Shown here one piece after another: positions 26,305-35,456 of a stretch of 64,000 nucleotides of DNA. Made by a program: the position numbers and the translations under genes. The DNA lies in assembly GCF_902728265.1 (NCBI RefSeq), contig NZ_CACVBR010000002.1, forward strand, positions 124,001 to 188,000, given 5' to 3'. The notes beneath the pieces were generated by a model. That model was not told the origin of the DNA, made no database searches, and saw only the letters and a program-made list of their open reading frames with translations. This DNA is from Chryseobacterium potabilaquae (GTDB lineage: Bacteria > Bacteroidota > Bacteroidia > Flavobacteriales > Weeksellaceae). The first letter of the stretch is position 1, and each line of letters starts with the position of its first letter.

Positions 26305-27417
26305 ATGAAAAAACTAAAAAAAATTAATTTTCTTGCCTTTGCATTATTAGTACTTACCACACTAACCTCCTGTAAAGTTGGAAGATTTATTGTTTACAAC
26401 TTTGCCGATATTAAAGATTATGAAAAATTTCCGGCAAGAAAAATTGAAACCGGACCTACTAAATTCCATTTCTCTACTACCACAAAAGGAAAAGTTCCAG
26501 AAGAACTTACCGTAAAAGATAAAAAATATCCGTTTGAGAAATATTTAGCTGATCATAAAACAGTCGCTTTTATGATTATTCAAAATGATACTATTCAATA
26601 CGAAAGATATTGGCAAAAGTATAATGAAGCATCGATTGTACCGTCTTTTTCAATGGCCAAATCAATTACTTCAATTTTGATTGGATGTGCAATTGATGAC
26701 AAGTTAATTAAATCTGTAAACGAACCCATCACAAACTACATTCCTGAACTTAAAAAAAGTGGTTTTGATAAGGTTACTATAGAACATGTATTGCAAATGA
26801 CTTCCGGAATCAAATTTAATGAAGGGTATAAAAATCCTTTTGGGGATGTGGCCACTTTCTATTATGGAACCAATTTAAGAAAAGCAGTAAGCAAAATGAC
26901 CTTAAAGGTTGAACCAGGGAAACAATTTGAATATGTGAGTGGAAATACCCAACTTTTAGGAATGGTTTTAGCGAAAGCATTAAAAGATAAGACCGTATCA
27001 TCTTATTTAGAAGAAAAAATTTGGAAGCCTTTAGGTATGGAATTCGACGCTAGCTGGAGCCTAGACAGAAAGAAAGACGGTATGGAAAAAACATTCTGCT
27101 GCGTCAATGCAAGAGCAAGGGATTTTGCTAAAATAGGAAGACTTTACCTAAACAAAGGAAAATGGGAAGGAAAACAAATTGTTTCCGAAGATTGGGTAAC
27201 TCAATCCACAAAAATTGACACTTCAAATGGAAGCGCTTGGTATTATCAATATCAATGGTGGCTTCCTACAAAAACCGGAGACTTTATGGCTAAAGGAATT
27301 TTAGGACAATACATTTATGTTAATCCCAAAAAAAATCTGATTATCGTAAGACTTGGAAAAAGCAAGGATAAAGTAGATTGGCCAGAGCTCTTAGCCAATT
27401 TAGGACAAACCTATTAA
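26305..27417 (+). CDS. Beta-lactamase-fold serine hydrolase, lipoprotein
   Basis: A 370-residue class C beta-lactamase/esterase-family protein. The ATG at 26305 starts a lipoprotein signal with lipobox LTSC and C23 as the lipidated residue; upstream in-frame starts would spoil this. The catalytic SxxK is S116-M-A-K119. EYVSGNTQ (209-216) fills the Tyr-motif position. ARDFAKIGRLYLNKGKWEGK and YQYQWWLP follow. Family members cleave esters or D-amino-acid peptides; a true beta-lactam role is unlikely without further evidence. About 300 bases upstream hold no gene. Confidence 0.88.
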   Translation: MKKLKKINFLAFALLVLTTLTSCKVGRFIVYNFADIKDYEKFPARKIETGPTKFHFSTTTKGKVPEELTVKDKKYPFEKYLADHKTVAFMIIQNDTIQYERYWQKYNEASIVPSFSMAKSITSILIGCAIDDKLIKSVNEPITNYIPELKKSGFDKVTIEHVLQMTSGIKFNEGYKNPFGDVATFYYGTNLRKAVSKMTLKVEPGKQFEYVSGNTQLLGMVLAKALKDKTVSSYLEEKIWKPLGMEFDASWSLDRKKDGMEKTFCCVNARARDFAKIGRLYLNKGKWEGKQIVSEDWVTQSTKIDTSNGSAWYYQYQWWLPTKTGDFMAKGILGQYIYVNPKKNLIIVRLGKSKDKVDWPELLANLGQTY

Positions 27418-27422
27418 AATAA

Positions 27423-27454
27423 AAAAATCGCATATCTCACCATATGCGATTTTT
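27423..27454 (+). terminator. Terminator after the serine hydrolase gene
   Basis: A 13-bp stem (AAAA plus ATCGCATAT and its complement), six-base loop and T5, six bases past the stop. Confidence 0.9.
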
Positions 27455-27650
27455 ATTTTGTAAAGAATCTAGAAAAAATACTCTTTTGAAAAAAATACAT
27501 GCTCTATATTTCTTGTAACATCAGAAAAATAAATTTCACACAAAATCCCCAATAAAAATAAATTAAACATAAATATATATTGTGTTCATTTTTTATTTAC
27601 CTTAGTCCATAATATTGCTTATTATTTTTAATAAAAAAAATTATAAGACC

Positions 27651-28280
27651 ATGGCCGAAGAACTCTATTTTATAAAAACAAATCCGATTATTGCCAAAAT
27701 TAATTTGTACAATAAGCTTTGCCGTGAAGAAAAAAATATTACCGCCTTTTTGGATGATGATAAAATAACGAGTCTTGAAATTATTAAAAACAAGGTAAAG
27801 GATTCAGAGATTGAAAAGCTTACAAAAGAAGAGCTTCTTCACATTTTTTCTTGGTTTAATAGCGAATACCCATCTGATAATGATGAAATGAAAACCCAAC
27901 TTTTCATCAATGGGATTGACCTTTTTTATGAAATCCCTTCCTTAAGTCATATAAAAAATTTTCAACAAATTCTTTCCGATTACGAGAACCTTTCTGAAGA
28001 AAAAATTAAATATATTTTAAATTCAGATACTTTCAACCAGTTTATTATTTATGGGATTTTCTTTACTGGCATGATCCAAAAAGAGAAAAAAGGCAATGAA
28101 CAGATTCTCTCTGATTTTCTTAAACCCGATCATAAAAGTTTATATTCGATGGCCGAATCACAATTCAATTCTCAAAGTCCCAGTCTTGAAGTCGATGATA
28201 TTATTTTTCAAAACTTTACTGATCTGTATGATCTTACCAAATTTTATAAAGGCAAAATTATTCAACTTCACGATCATTAA
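27651..28280 (+). CDS. Hypothetical cytoplasmic protein
   Basis: I do not recognise this 209-residue protein. The ATG at 27651 is chosen over the in-frame ATG at 27615, which would add a Lys/Asn-rich leader of 12 residues. It has no signal peptide or membrane segment, is strongly helical and acidic, and carries repeated ILSDxxN/FLxP elements (FQQILSDYENL, EQILSDFLKPDH). It sits alone between two terminated genes. Codon use matches the neighbours. Confidence 0.6.
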   Translation: MAEELYFIKTNPIIAKINLYNKLCREEKNITAFLDDDKITSLEIIKNKVKDSEIEKLTKEELLHIFSWFNSEYPSDNDEMKTQLFINGIDLFYEIPSLSHIKNFQQILSDYENLSEEKIKYILNSDTFNQFIIYGIFFTGMIQKEKKGNEQILSDFLKPDHKSLYSMAESQFNSQSPSLEVDDIIFQNFTDLYDLTKFYKGKIIQLHDH

Positions 28281-28508
28281 TACATTTTCCACAAGATCAT
28301 CTTTTCTTTTTTTTAAAGGAAAATTATATTTCATGATTTTTAGAATATTATCATAACTCCCTTTATATACTCCTCTCATTTTTAACGTATCCATAACTTC
28401 CTTATAACCAATTGAGGAAGACACCCAATATTGATTAAATAAAAAAAATTACCAAAATTATGTAACATCTCTTAACAATGAATTGTCTAATGAGTAAATA
28501 CTAATACT

Positions 28509-30884
28509 ATGGATCGAAAAATTATTTTTGTTTTGAGTCTCATTTCCTCATCTTTTATATACGCACAAAGCATTGAGGGAATTGTTACAGACAGAGATAA
28601 TAAGCCGGCAGTAGAAACCGAAATTCTTCTCACCAAGAATGACGGGAAATTTTCGGCTATTACTGATGAAAAAGGAATGTTTAAAATTCAGTTAAAAGAA
28701 AATGGGGAGTACCTTCTTGAAATTATTAAAGACGGAATAAAAGGCAATAGCGAAAAAATAGCTGTAAAAGGCAATATAAAAAAAGACCTTAAAATAAGTG
28801 AACAGCCAATCACCAAAGATCAAAATATAGAAGGAGTAACGGTTACTGTAAAGAAAAAGCTTTTTGAAAGAAAAGTTGATAGACTTGTTTTTAATGTAGA
28901 AAATTCTGTTGCATCTCAAGGAATTGATGTGGTAGAAGCACTCGCAAAAACGCCGATGGTCCGTGCAACAGATGATGCCATAAGCATTGCCGGCAAAAGC
29001 AATGTGGGTATCATGGTCAATGATAGACTTCTTAATCTTTCCGGCCAAGAACTTATTAATTATTTGAAAACATTACGTTCCGATGATGTTGCCAAAATAG
29101 AAGTCATTACTACTCCACCTGCAAAATATGAGGCGGAAGGAAAAAGTGGACTTATTAATATTATCCTAAAGAAAAACACCAATAAAGGATGGAATGCCTC
29201 TCTTCAAACTTCAGGAAGTTATTATTGGAATAGACCCACTGTATCAACCAGAAGTGGTGCAGGATTCAATTATCAAGGGGATAAACTGTCTCTTTCAGTT
29301 AATTTATCCGCCGGTGATAACTTTTGGGAGAATAGATCTTACAATTACCTCACCGGAATTAATGGAAATACTAACTATTGGAATACGGATACAAACAACT
29401 CAAACAACTATAAATATAAGGGCGGAAATGTAAAAGGAGAATATAAGATCAACGATAAAAATCTTATTGGAATTAACTACAATTACTCCTACAGTAATCC
29501 TACTGAAAAAGGCGAAAGCAATTCAGCCATCTTTAATGAAGACGGTCTCATGGATGTTGCTTCCAATTATACAAACAAAAACAAAAGAAATGTTCATAAT
29601 GCCACTGCATTTTATGATCTAAAATTAGATTCATTAGGAAATAAACTAAGTATCTCTGCCAATCTAATGCTAAATGATTCTAATGCAAGAAACTTTTATA
29701 ATACCATTACATCAAATACCATTTCCACATTTGCAAACCCTATCAGTAATTACAAAATATATTCAGGGCAAGCCGATCTTGAAAAAACATTCGGTAAAAT
29801 AAAAACAGAATCGGGTATAAAATATACTAAAATCAAAAATAACTCTGAATTTAATTTCTTCAATATTGAAGATAATCAGTTTATCTTGAATACAGACCGT
29901 ACCAATACTTTTTTCTACAACGAAGAAAATTATGCTGCTTACGTTTCTACTAATTTTAAAATTAATGAAAAATGGGACGCTAAAGCAGGTCTACGTTATG
30001 AATACACTACACTAGAAGGAATTTCCATGAATGATGATACTTCCGCAAAAATCAAGTATGGAAAACTTTTCCCTACCGCCTATATAAGTTACAAAGCTAA
30101 TGATAACAATACATTTTCATTAAATTACTCCAGAAGGATTACACGCCCTTATTTTGGTAATTTAAATCCATTCAAGTTTTATACCTCCGAATTTGAATAC
30201 AGTACTGGAAACCCTTATTTGTTACCTTCTTTTTCCGATAACTTTGAGTTTGGATATGTATTAAAAAATAACTTTAATGTTACTTTATATTACAATTATA
30301 ACAAAGATAATTGGGATCGAATTCAAGTGATAGAAGGAAATCTAAAATACAGTATCGTAAAAAACTTTTACAATGAGAACCAAGCAGGAATTAATATAAG
30401 TTATAATTATAATAAACTAAAATGGTTAGAATCTAATATTTTCGTGAATGGTTTTTATGCTAAATCCAACTCATATGCACCTGAAGCAGTTGCTGCACCT
30501 GCCGGGTACGGAGCCAACTTTAATCTTGATAATAATTTCTTTCTAAACAAAGACAAAACCGTTACCTTAATGTTAGGTTTATGGAGTAGCATTCCCAATA
30601 GAAGCGGAAATACCTACTTCAATGGAAATGCTTCTTTTTATACCGGAATGAAACTGAGTCTATTGAATAAAAATCTCATGATCAATCTTTATATGAATGA
30701 TTTTTTAAATATTAACCGCTCAAAAGGGACAGAATATTATCCTAATTACAATGTTGAATATTATTATAAAGGTATTACCAGAAATATGTACCTATCCGTA
30801 ACGTACAAGTTCGGAAATAATAATATAAAAGGAGCAACCAAACAAGTGAAATTTGAGGAATCCAACAGAGCAGGTGGACAATAA
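28509..30884 (+). CDS. TonB-dependent receptor-like outer-membrane protein
   Basis: A 791-residue exported protein: signal peptide (MDRKIIFVLSLISSSFIYAQ), a carboxypeptidase-regulatory-like domain (SIEGIVTDRDNKPAVETEIL, about 21-105), a plug domain (VVEALAKTPMVRATDDAISI, ending near 235 with PPAKYEAEGKSGLINIILK) and a long OMP_b-brl_3 barrel ending YLSVTYKFG near the C-terminus. Such proteins import oligopeptides, siderophores or other ligands with TonB/ExbBD energy; the ligand is unknown and no SusD-like gene follows. A terminator separates it from the AraC gene. Confidence 0.9.
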   Translation: MDRKIIFVLSLISSSFIYAQSIEGIVTDRDNKPAVETEILLTKNDGKFSAITDEKGMFKIQLKENGEYLLEIIKDGIKGNSEKIAVKGNIKKDLKISEQPITKDQNIEGVTVTVKKKLFERKVDRLVFNVENSVASQGIDVVEALAKTPMVRATDDAISIAGKSNVGIMVNDRLLNLSGQELINYLKTLRSDDVAKIEVITTPPAKYEAEGKSGLINIILKKNTNKGWNASLQTSGSYYWNRPTVSTRSGAGFNYQGDKLSLSVNLSAGDNFWENRSYNYLTGINGNTNYWNTDTNNSNNYKYKGGNVKGEYKINDKNLIGINYNYSYSNPTEKGESNSAIFNEDGLMDVASNYTNKNKRNVHNATAFYDLKLDSLGNKLSISANLMLNDSNARNFYNTITSNTISTFANPISNYKIYSGQADLEKTFGKIKTESGIKYTKIKNNSEFNFFNIEDNQFILNTDRTNTFFYNEENYAAYVSTNFKINEKWDAKAGLRYEYTTLEGISMNDDTSAKIKYGKLFPTAYISYKANDNNTFSLNYSRRITRPYFGNLNPFKFYTSEFEYSTGNPYLLPSFSDNFEFGYVLKNNFNVTLYYNYNKDNWDRIQVIEGNLKYSIVKNFYNENQAGINISYNYNKLKWLESNIFVNGFYAKSNSYAPEAVAAPAGYGANFNLDNNFFLNKDKTVTLMLGLWSSIPNRSGNTYFNGNASFYTGMKLSLLNKNLMINLYMNDFLNINRSKGTEYYPNYNVEYYYKGITRNMYLSVTYKFGNNNIKGATKQVKFEESNRAGGQ

Positions 30885-30885
30885 T

Positions 30886-30926
30886 AAAAAAGAAAACAGC
30901 AATTTTAATTGTTGTTTTCTTTTTTT
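30886..30926 (+). terminator. Long terminator after the receptor gene
   Basis: A stem of about 17-19 bp with one G-T pair, a two-base loop (30905-30906) and a T7 run, right after the double stop. Confidence 0.92.
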
Positions 30927-30963
30927 ATTTAACTTCGATAGAGCAACTTTTTTAAATCAACCC

Positions 30964-31779
30964 ATGGAGATATCATCAGAGTATAACCAAACTAGGATTG
31001 CAGTTCCTATAGAATTTGAAAATGTATTTACTCATTTCTACTTTGCTGAAAATAATTCAGACAAAGCAATCATTAAAACACTTCTACCCACTTATCAGAC
31101 GATTCTATTATTCTGCTTTGGAGAAAGTGCTTATTTGACAACTAAAGAAAAAAACATTTTGAAAGTTGATAAATGCATTGTTTTCGGCCCCATTAGACAG
31201 TCTTTTGAATACACTTTACCCTCCAAAACATCTATTCTTGTTGCCAATTTTAAAGATGACGCTTTTTACCGTTTTTTTGGAAAAATTCACCAAAATACGA
31301 TGATGAATGCTGATGATTTACTTGCGGAAAATTGCTTCACCACATTATGGAAAGAAATTTCTACAATCACTCCCCCAGAAAAACAGGTAGATCATATTCT
31401 TTCATTTTGCTTACCCTATCTAAAGAAGCAAAATGCTACAAGTCTACTACTAAGTCAATTTAAAAATAAAAATAAAAACCCAATCAAAACCATTGCTGAG
31501 CAAACCAATCAAAGTGAAAGAAACATCCAGCTTAAACACAAAGCACAATTTGGCTATTCTTCCAAAGAAATTAACCGTTATAACCGTTTTTTACATGCCA
31601 TAAAAACCATCGAAAAGGAAATTGAAAACAAACATACAATTGAATGGTTTCACATTATCGATGAATGTAATTATTATGACCAGAGCCAACTCATTCATGA
31701 TTTCAAATATTTCATAGGTATTTCCCCCTCTCAATATCTCAAATTTCAAGAAGATATTTGTAACCCAAGATCCGAATAA
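30964..31779 (+). CDS. AraC-family transcriptional regulator
   Basis: A 271-residue regulator. The N-terminal 150 residues are a cupin-like sensing domain. The C-terminal DNA-binding part has a degenerate first helix-turn-helix (TIAEQTNQSERNIQLKHKAQFG) and a good second one (YYDQSQLIHDFKYFIGISPSQYLKFQ). The ATG at 30964 lies after the receptor terminator; the in-frame start at 30853 overlaps the receptor gene and terminator and is rejected. It is likely to regulate the adjacent NAD(P)H oxidoreductase gene, with which it shares strand and a short spacer. Confidence 0.9.
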   Translation: MEISSEYNQTRIAVPIEFENVFTHFYFAENNSDKAIIKTLLPTYQTILLFCFGESAYLTTKEKNILKVDKCIVFGPIRQSFEYTLPSKTSILVANFKDDAFYRFFGKIHQNTMMNADDLLAENCFTTLWKEISTITPPEKQVDHILSFCLPYLKKQNATSLLLSQFKNKNKNPIKTIAEQTNQSERNIQLKHKAQFGYSSKEINRYNRFLHAIKTIEKEIENKHTIEWFHIIDECNYYDQSQLIHDFKYFIGISPSQYLKFQEDICNPRSE

Positions 31780-31828
31780 TCTAAATAGACATTTCGTTTT
31801 CTTACAATTTTTATAAAACCCTCTCCTC

Positions 31829-31836
31829 TATCTTTG
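31829..31836 (+). promoter_or_regulatory. -7 box (TATCTTTG) of the oxidoreductase gene
   Basis: A perfect TAnnTTTG 27 bases before the ATG at 31864. No TTG is found at the usual distance, which fits a promoter needing an activator such as the AraC protein encoded just upstream. Confidence 0.65.
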
Positions 31837-31863
31837 TCTTATAAATTTAAAAACAGTAAAAAA

Positions 31864-32445
31864 ATGAGACACTTAATTATCTATGCGCACCCAAATGAAA
31901 ACAGTTTAAATCATCATTTATTACAAACTGTTATTGAAAGTCTTCAATCCGAAGGTCATGAAATCGAAATAAGAGACCTGAATCAAATTAATTTCAACCC
32001 TGTTCTTTCTTTACAGGATATGCAGGAACAAAGGTTAGGAAAAGTTGCTGAGGATATCACCATAGAGCAAGACTTTATTTCTTGGGCTGAACATATTACC
32101 TTTATTTATCCAATATGGTGGACAGGAATGCCGGCTATTATGAAAGGCTATATTGATAGAGTTTTCAGCTACGGATTTGCTTACCGATATGATCAGGGAA
32201 TTCAAAAAGGTTTATTAAAAGAAAAACAAACTGTTATTATCAATACACATGGAAAATCTCATGAAGAGTATGCAAGTTTAGGAATGGATAAAGCACTCTC
32301 TCTTACCTCAGACAAAGGCATTTTCTCCTATTGTGGACTTGAGATCACCCAACATCTATTTTTTGATAAAGCTGATAAAGCAACATCCGAACAAATTGAA
32401 ATATGGAAAGATCAAATCAAAAATACATATCTACAGCTAGTTTAA
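31864..32445 (+). CDS. NAD(P)H-dependent oxidoreductase (NQO/MdaB-like flavoprotein)
   Basis: A 193-residue flavodoxin-fold reductase. LIIYAHPNENSLNHHL is the FMN/FAD phosphate-binding loop. FIYPIWWTGMPAIMKGYIDRVFSYGFAY is the family signature, read in two parts. It reduces quinones or similar electrophiles with two electrons. The ATG at 31864 follows the -7 box, so the longer in-frame start at 31834 (inside the box) is rejected. AraC-type control from the upstream gene is plausible. Confidence 0.92.
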   Translation: MRHLIIYAHPNENSLNHHLLQTVIESLQSEGHEIEIRDLNQINFNPVLSLQDMQEQRLGKVAEDITIEQDFISWAEHITFIYPIWWTGMPAIMKGYIDRVFSYGFAYRYDQGIQKGLLKEKQTVIINTHGKSHEEYASLGMDKALSLTSDKGIFSYCGLEITQHLFFDKADKATSEQIEIWKDQIKNTYLQLV

Positions 32446-32507
32446 AGTACATGTTAAATATATAAATCTTCCTTCAACCATTATGATTACAAATGTAGTA
32501 TATAATA

Positions 32508-32537
32508 AAAAATCTGGACTATATTATCCAGATTTTT
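32508..32537 (+). terminator. Terminator after the oxidoreductase gene
   Basis: A perfect 11-bp stem AAAAATCTGGA / TCCAGATTTTT with an eight-base loop. Confidence 0.88.
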
Positions 32538-32614
32538 CAATAAAAATATTAATTAAAAGAAAATAGGTCTAAAAATTGAACTGTAATAACCAGCCATATA
32601 CTTCCACAAACAGC

Positions 32615-33052
32615 ATGAATTTAAAATTAGAATACAAAAAAGCAACAAAAAATGATGTAGATTTTCTCCTCAAACTAAGAATGAAAACGATGAATGAACA
32701 TTATAACAATGCCAATCTTCCCACCTCAAGAGAAGCTACCCTTCAAAGAGTATTATATAATTATGACAAAGCGAATATTATTATATTAAATGATAAACCT
32801 ATCGGTTTATTAAAAATAGATTATAGTAAAGATAAAATTGAGATCCTACAATTACAAATCGATCCGAATCAACAAGGAAAAGGAATTGGTAAAACAATCT
32901 TAAGTAAAATACTTGAGGAAGCCGTATCAATACAAAAACCAGCTATTTTAAGTGTATTAAAAGTGAATCAAGCTCAAGATCTTTATATAAATTTAGGCTT
33001 TAAAATTGTTGATGAAAATGAACATTCTTACATTATGGAATTTTCAAAATAA
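32615..33052 (+). CDS. GNAT-family N-acetyltransferase
   Basis: A 145-residue GNAT protein. Motif A is ILQLQIDPNQQGKGIGKTIL, the acetyl-CoA pyrophosphate loop. Motif B fits VNQAQDLYINLGFKIVDEN. The ATG at 32615 is chosen; the in-frame TTG at 32576 adds 13 residues without conservation. The acceptor amine is unknown. Terminators on both sides make it a single-gene unit. Confidence 0.9.
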   Translation: MNLKLEYKKATKNDVDFLLKLRMKTMNEHYNNANLPTSREATLQRVLYNYDKANIIILNDKPIGLLKIDYSKDKIEILQLQIDPNQQGKGIGKTILSKILEEAVSIQKPAILSVLKVNQAQDLYINLGFKIVDENEHSYIMEFSK

Positions 33053-33208
33053 TAAAACATGAATTTTTAACCCACTTATTTATTCATAAACTTGAGTTAT
33101 TTCCTATTTTTTTAAAACTCTACTCTATGTATATATACATTTCATCAAACTTTTAATGTCTAATGTTCTTCCTGTTTACTAAAGCGTACTTTTCATCACC
33201 TGAGACTA

Positions 33209-33240
33209 CAAAAAAAAATCTGTTCATAAAGAACAGATTT
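33209..33240 (-). terminator. Terminator after the flippase-like gene
   Basis: A 10-bp stem AAATCTGTTC / GAACAGATTT with a five-base loop. The minus strand continues into about ten T, closing the panD operon. Confidence 0.88.
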
Positions 33241-33266
33241 ATATTATTACAATAATAATGATTATT

Positions 33267-34295
33267 TTAACCGTTAATCTCTTGATGAGCAACTAATTTA
33301 TTCCTGGCTTTTGCTAGCATCGGAATTGATATTAAGCCCATAATAAGCATAATAACAATTTGTAAAGGGAGAGATATAAAAGAATAAGTCAATCCCATTT
33401 CTGCACCCAACTCACCACTCTTTCCCATTGAAATAAACAATGCCATAAAGCCATACTTTAATGCTAAATTATAAGCTCCTATCCCTCCACTTGCAGGAAT
33501 AATCATACCTAATGTTCCTACTACAATGATAAAAAAACCGTCAGCAAAGGAAAAATTAGAAGTTTCAGGAAGCGCAAAGCACACTAAATAAGCCGCAAAA
33601 TAATAAGAGATCCAAATGGCAGCAGTATAAAGAATAAATTTAAATTTTTCTTTTAATTTAATAATAGACATCAAGCCTTGAAAAATACCATCTATAAAGC
33701 CCACGATCTTCCCTAAAAAAGGAACATGTACAAACTTATTTTTGAATATAAAAAAAAGAGCTCCACCTGTTATTAATATCAAAAAAACAATACTAATTTT
33801 AAGGGGATTTACCTGAATTCCTGAATTTGTATAGAACGATAAAATAGCTTCATACTTAAACACCAATGTTAATCCTAAAAAGATAAACATACAAATCAGA
33901 TCTACTATCCTTTCTAAAATAATGGTTCCAAAAGATTTATCCACCGGAATTTTTTCAACTCCATACAAAGCAGTAGCTCTTGCTACTTCGCCACTTCGTG
34001 GAATGGTTAAATTCATTAAATACCCAAAAGAGATAGACCAAAGTGCATTGGAATTAGAAATATGATATCCCATAGGCTCCAACATAAGATTCCAACGAAT
34101 AGCGCGAAACCAATAGGCTAATCCTCCAAAAAATGCTGCACCAAGCACCCACAGATAATTAGCTTTAGTAAGAGCCTGCTGTATGATTTTGAAATCTAAT
34201 CCTTTTAAGGCCAACCATAAGAAAAAGGCGGCAAAAGCAAGCGAAATTACTATTGTGAGAATTGGTTTTAAAGAATTGGTTATTTTTTTCTCCAT
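33267..34295 (-). CDS. YbhN/AglD-type flippase-like integral membrane protein
   Basis: A 342-residue inner-membrane protein with about eight hydrophobic segments of the lysylphosphatidylglycerol-synthase-TM/UPF0104 family. Typical stretches are ALKGLDFKIIQQALTKANY, FRAIRWNLMLEPMGY, SFGYLMNLTIPRSGEVARATALY and IPASGGIGAYNLALKYGF. It lacks the catalytic MprF domain, so it is read as a lipid or lipid-linked-intermediate translocator rather than an aminoacyltransferase. It starts three bases after panD and so is in one operon with it, though no functional link is obvious. Confidence 0.9.
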   Translation of the reverse strand: MEKKITNSLKPILTIVISLAFAAFFLWLALKGLDFKIIQQALTKANYLWVLGAAFFGGLAYWFRAIRWNLMLEPMGYHISNSNALWSISFGYLMNLTIPRSGEVARATALYGVEKIPVDKSFGTIILERIVDLICMFIFLGLTLVFKYEAILSFYTNSGIQVNPLKISIVFLILITGGALFFIFKNKFVHVPFLGKIVGFIDGIFQGLMSIIKLKEKFKFILYTAAIWISYYFAAYLVCFALPETSNFSFADGFFIIVVGTLGMIIPASGGIGAYNLALKYGFMALFISMGKSGELGAEMGLTYSFISLPLQIVIMLIMGLISIPMLAKARNKLVAHQEING

Positions 34296-34298
34296 CGA

Positions 34299-34649
34299 TT
34301 ATGTAAGAAGGTTTGTTTTTTCATCAGGAAAAACAATTTTTGGCTGGAATGTTTTTGCTTCTTCAGGAGTCATTTGTGCATATGCAATGATGATGATGAT
34401 ATCATCTTTCTGTACTTTCCTGGCCGCCGGTCCATTTAAACAGACCTCACCTGATTTTCTTTTCCCTTTAATTACATAAGTATCAAAGCGCTCACCATTA
34501 TTCACATTAACAATATAAACTCTTTCTCCTACTACCAATCCAGCAGCTTCAATAAGATCTTCATCGATGGTTATACTTCCTATATAATTAAGGTCGGAAG
34601 CAGTAACTCTTACCCTATGAATTTTAGACTTAAAAACTTCTATTAACAT
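34299..34649 (-). CDS. panD: Aspartate 1-decarboxylase (pro-enzyme)
   Basis: Pyruvoyl-dependent enzyme that makes beta-alanine for pantothenate and CoA. The self-cleavage site is G24-S25 in NYIGSITID, giving the pyruvoyl group from S25. [10 protein letters not shown] and [20 protein letters not shown] are conserved. At 116 residues it is standard length. A -7 box (TAAATTTG) ends four bases before the ATG, so the mRNA is predicted to be leaderless. Other pantothenate genes are not nearby. Confidence 0.97.
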   Translation of the reverse strand: MLIEVFKSKIHRVRVTASDLNYIGSITIDEDLIEAAGLVVGERVYIVNVNNGERFDTYVIKGKRKSGEVCLNGPAARKVQKDDIIIIIAYAQMTPEEAKTFQPKIVFPDEKTNLLT

Positions 34650-34653
34650 GGTG

Positions 34654-34661
34654 CAAATTTA
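34654..34661 (-). promoter_or_regulatory. -7 box (TAAATTTG) four bases before panD
   Basis: On the minus strand TAAATTTG, then CACC, then ATG. The spacing predicts initiation at the start codon. Confidence 0.65.
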
Positions 34662-34984
34662 TTAATAAAAATTCATAAAATAAGCGTTCAAAGTTATTTT
34701 AAAACCACCACATATACAGCAGGTTAATTTTATTATACACACTAATTTCGAATATTAGTTATAGAATTTACAATTATAACATAAAAACAATTAATACTTT
34801 TTATAAAATTTAGGATTTAATAAATACAAGAAACAATTTTGCTTTTTTGCTAAAGTCAATAAACATAAGCATTTGGCATGATTTTAGTACCGTGTAACGC
34901 AGATTTTTCGTAAAAAGTTGAATTATCATATTTTGATCTTTTTCACGCAAAATCAAAAAAATTATGCATTTTTTAATAAAAAAA
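34662..34984. other. Gene-free AT-rich region between panD and HU
   Basis: About 320 bases with no credible gene; a 60-codon minus-strand open frame in it is low-complexity and unsupported. A small imperfect repeat around CTAATTTCGAATATTAG (34743-34759) may be a binding site. Otherwise I see nothing in it beyond the HU promoter at its end. Confidence 0.5.
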
Positions 34985-35014
34985 TTGCACATTTATAAAA
35001 TAGTATTATATTTG
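34985..35014 (+). promoter_or_regulatory. HU promoter (TTG-N19-TATATTTG)
   Basis: TTG at 34985-34987 and TATATTTG at 35007-35014 are 19 bases apart, a full consensus match. The leader would be about 30 bases. Confidence 0.82.
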
Positions 35015-35048
35015 CTATAATTACGAACTAACTTTAATATTAAAAATT

Positions 35049-35339
35049 ATGAACAAGTCTGAATTAATCGACGCAATTGCAAAAGACGCAGGGATCACTA
35101 AAGTTTCAGCAAAAGCAGCTTTAGAATCATTCATTTCGAATGTTACTTCTACTCTTAAGAAAAAAGAGGGAAAAGTTTCTTTAGTAGGATTTGGTACATT
35201 CTCAGTTGCTGAAAGAGCAGCTAGACAAGGAATCAATCCAGCTACTAAAAAACCGATTAAAATTGCTGCTAAAAAAGTTGCTAAATTTAAAGCTGGGGCA
35301 GATCTTGCCAATGCAGTTTCTGGAGCAAAGAAAAAATAA
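35049..35339 (+). CDS. hup: HU-family DNA-binding protein
   Basis: A 96-residue histone-like nucleoid protein: NKSELIDAIAKDAGITKVSA dimer helices, GKVSLVGFGTFSVAERAAR, and the flexible DNA arm QGINPATKKPIKIAAKKVAKF. It bends DNA and helps compact the nucleoid. A Lys tail (GAKKK) ends the protein. Strong promoter and terminator indicate high expression from a single-gene unit. I cannot tell from sequence whether it is one of several HU paralogues. Confidence 0.96.
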   Translation: MNKSELIDAIAKDAGITKVSAKAALESFISNVTSTLKKKEGKVSLVGFGTFSVAERAARQGINPATKKPIKIAAKKVAKFKAGADLANAVSGAKKK

Positions 35340-35360
35340 TCATCAGATTATAAGAAACAT

Positions 35361-35388
35361 AAAACCTCATCATTTGATGAGGTTTTTT
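35361..35388 (+). terminator. Terminator after HU
   Basis: A perfect 12-bp stem (35361-35372 with 35375-35386), two-base spacer and T6. Confidence 0.92.
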
Positions 35389-35456
35389 CATATTATATTT
35401 ATTCCAATAGAATAGGTACTTTATTATGTATTCGTTACCAAATTATTTAAAATAAA

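Noticed and set aside
28096..28356. 86-codon plus-strand frame overlapping the end of the unknown gene
   Set aside because: Frame-shifted shadow rich in Phe/Ile with no family resemblance.
30853..30963. Longer start for the AraC regulator
   Set aside because: It overlaps the receptor gene and its terminator; the ATG at 30964 gives a normal N-terminus.
34810..34992. 60-codon minus-strand open frame
   Set aside because: Low-complexity, Lys/Phe-rich, no start context, and in a promoter region.
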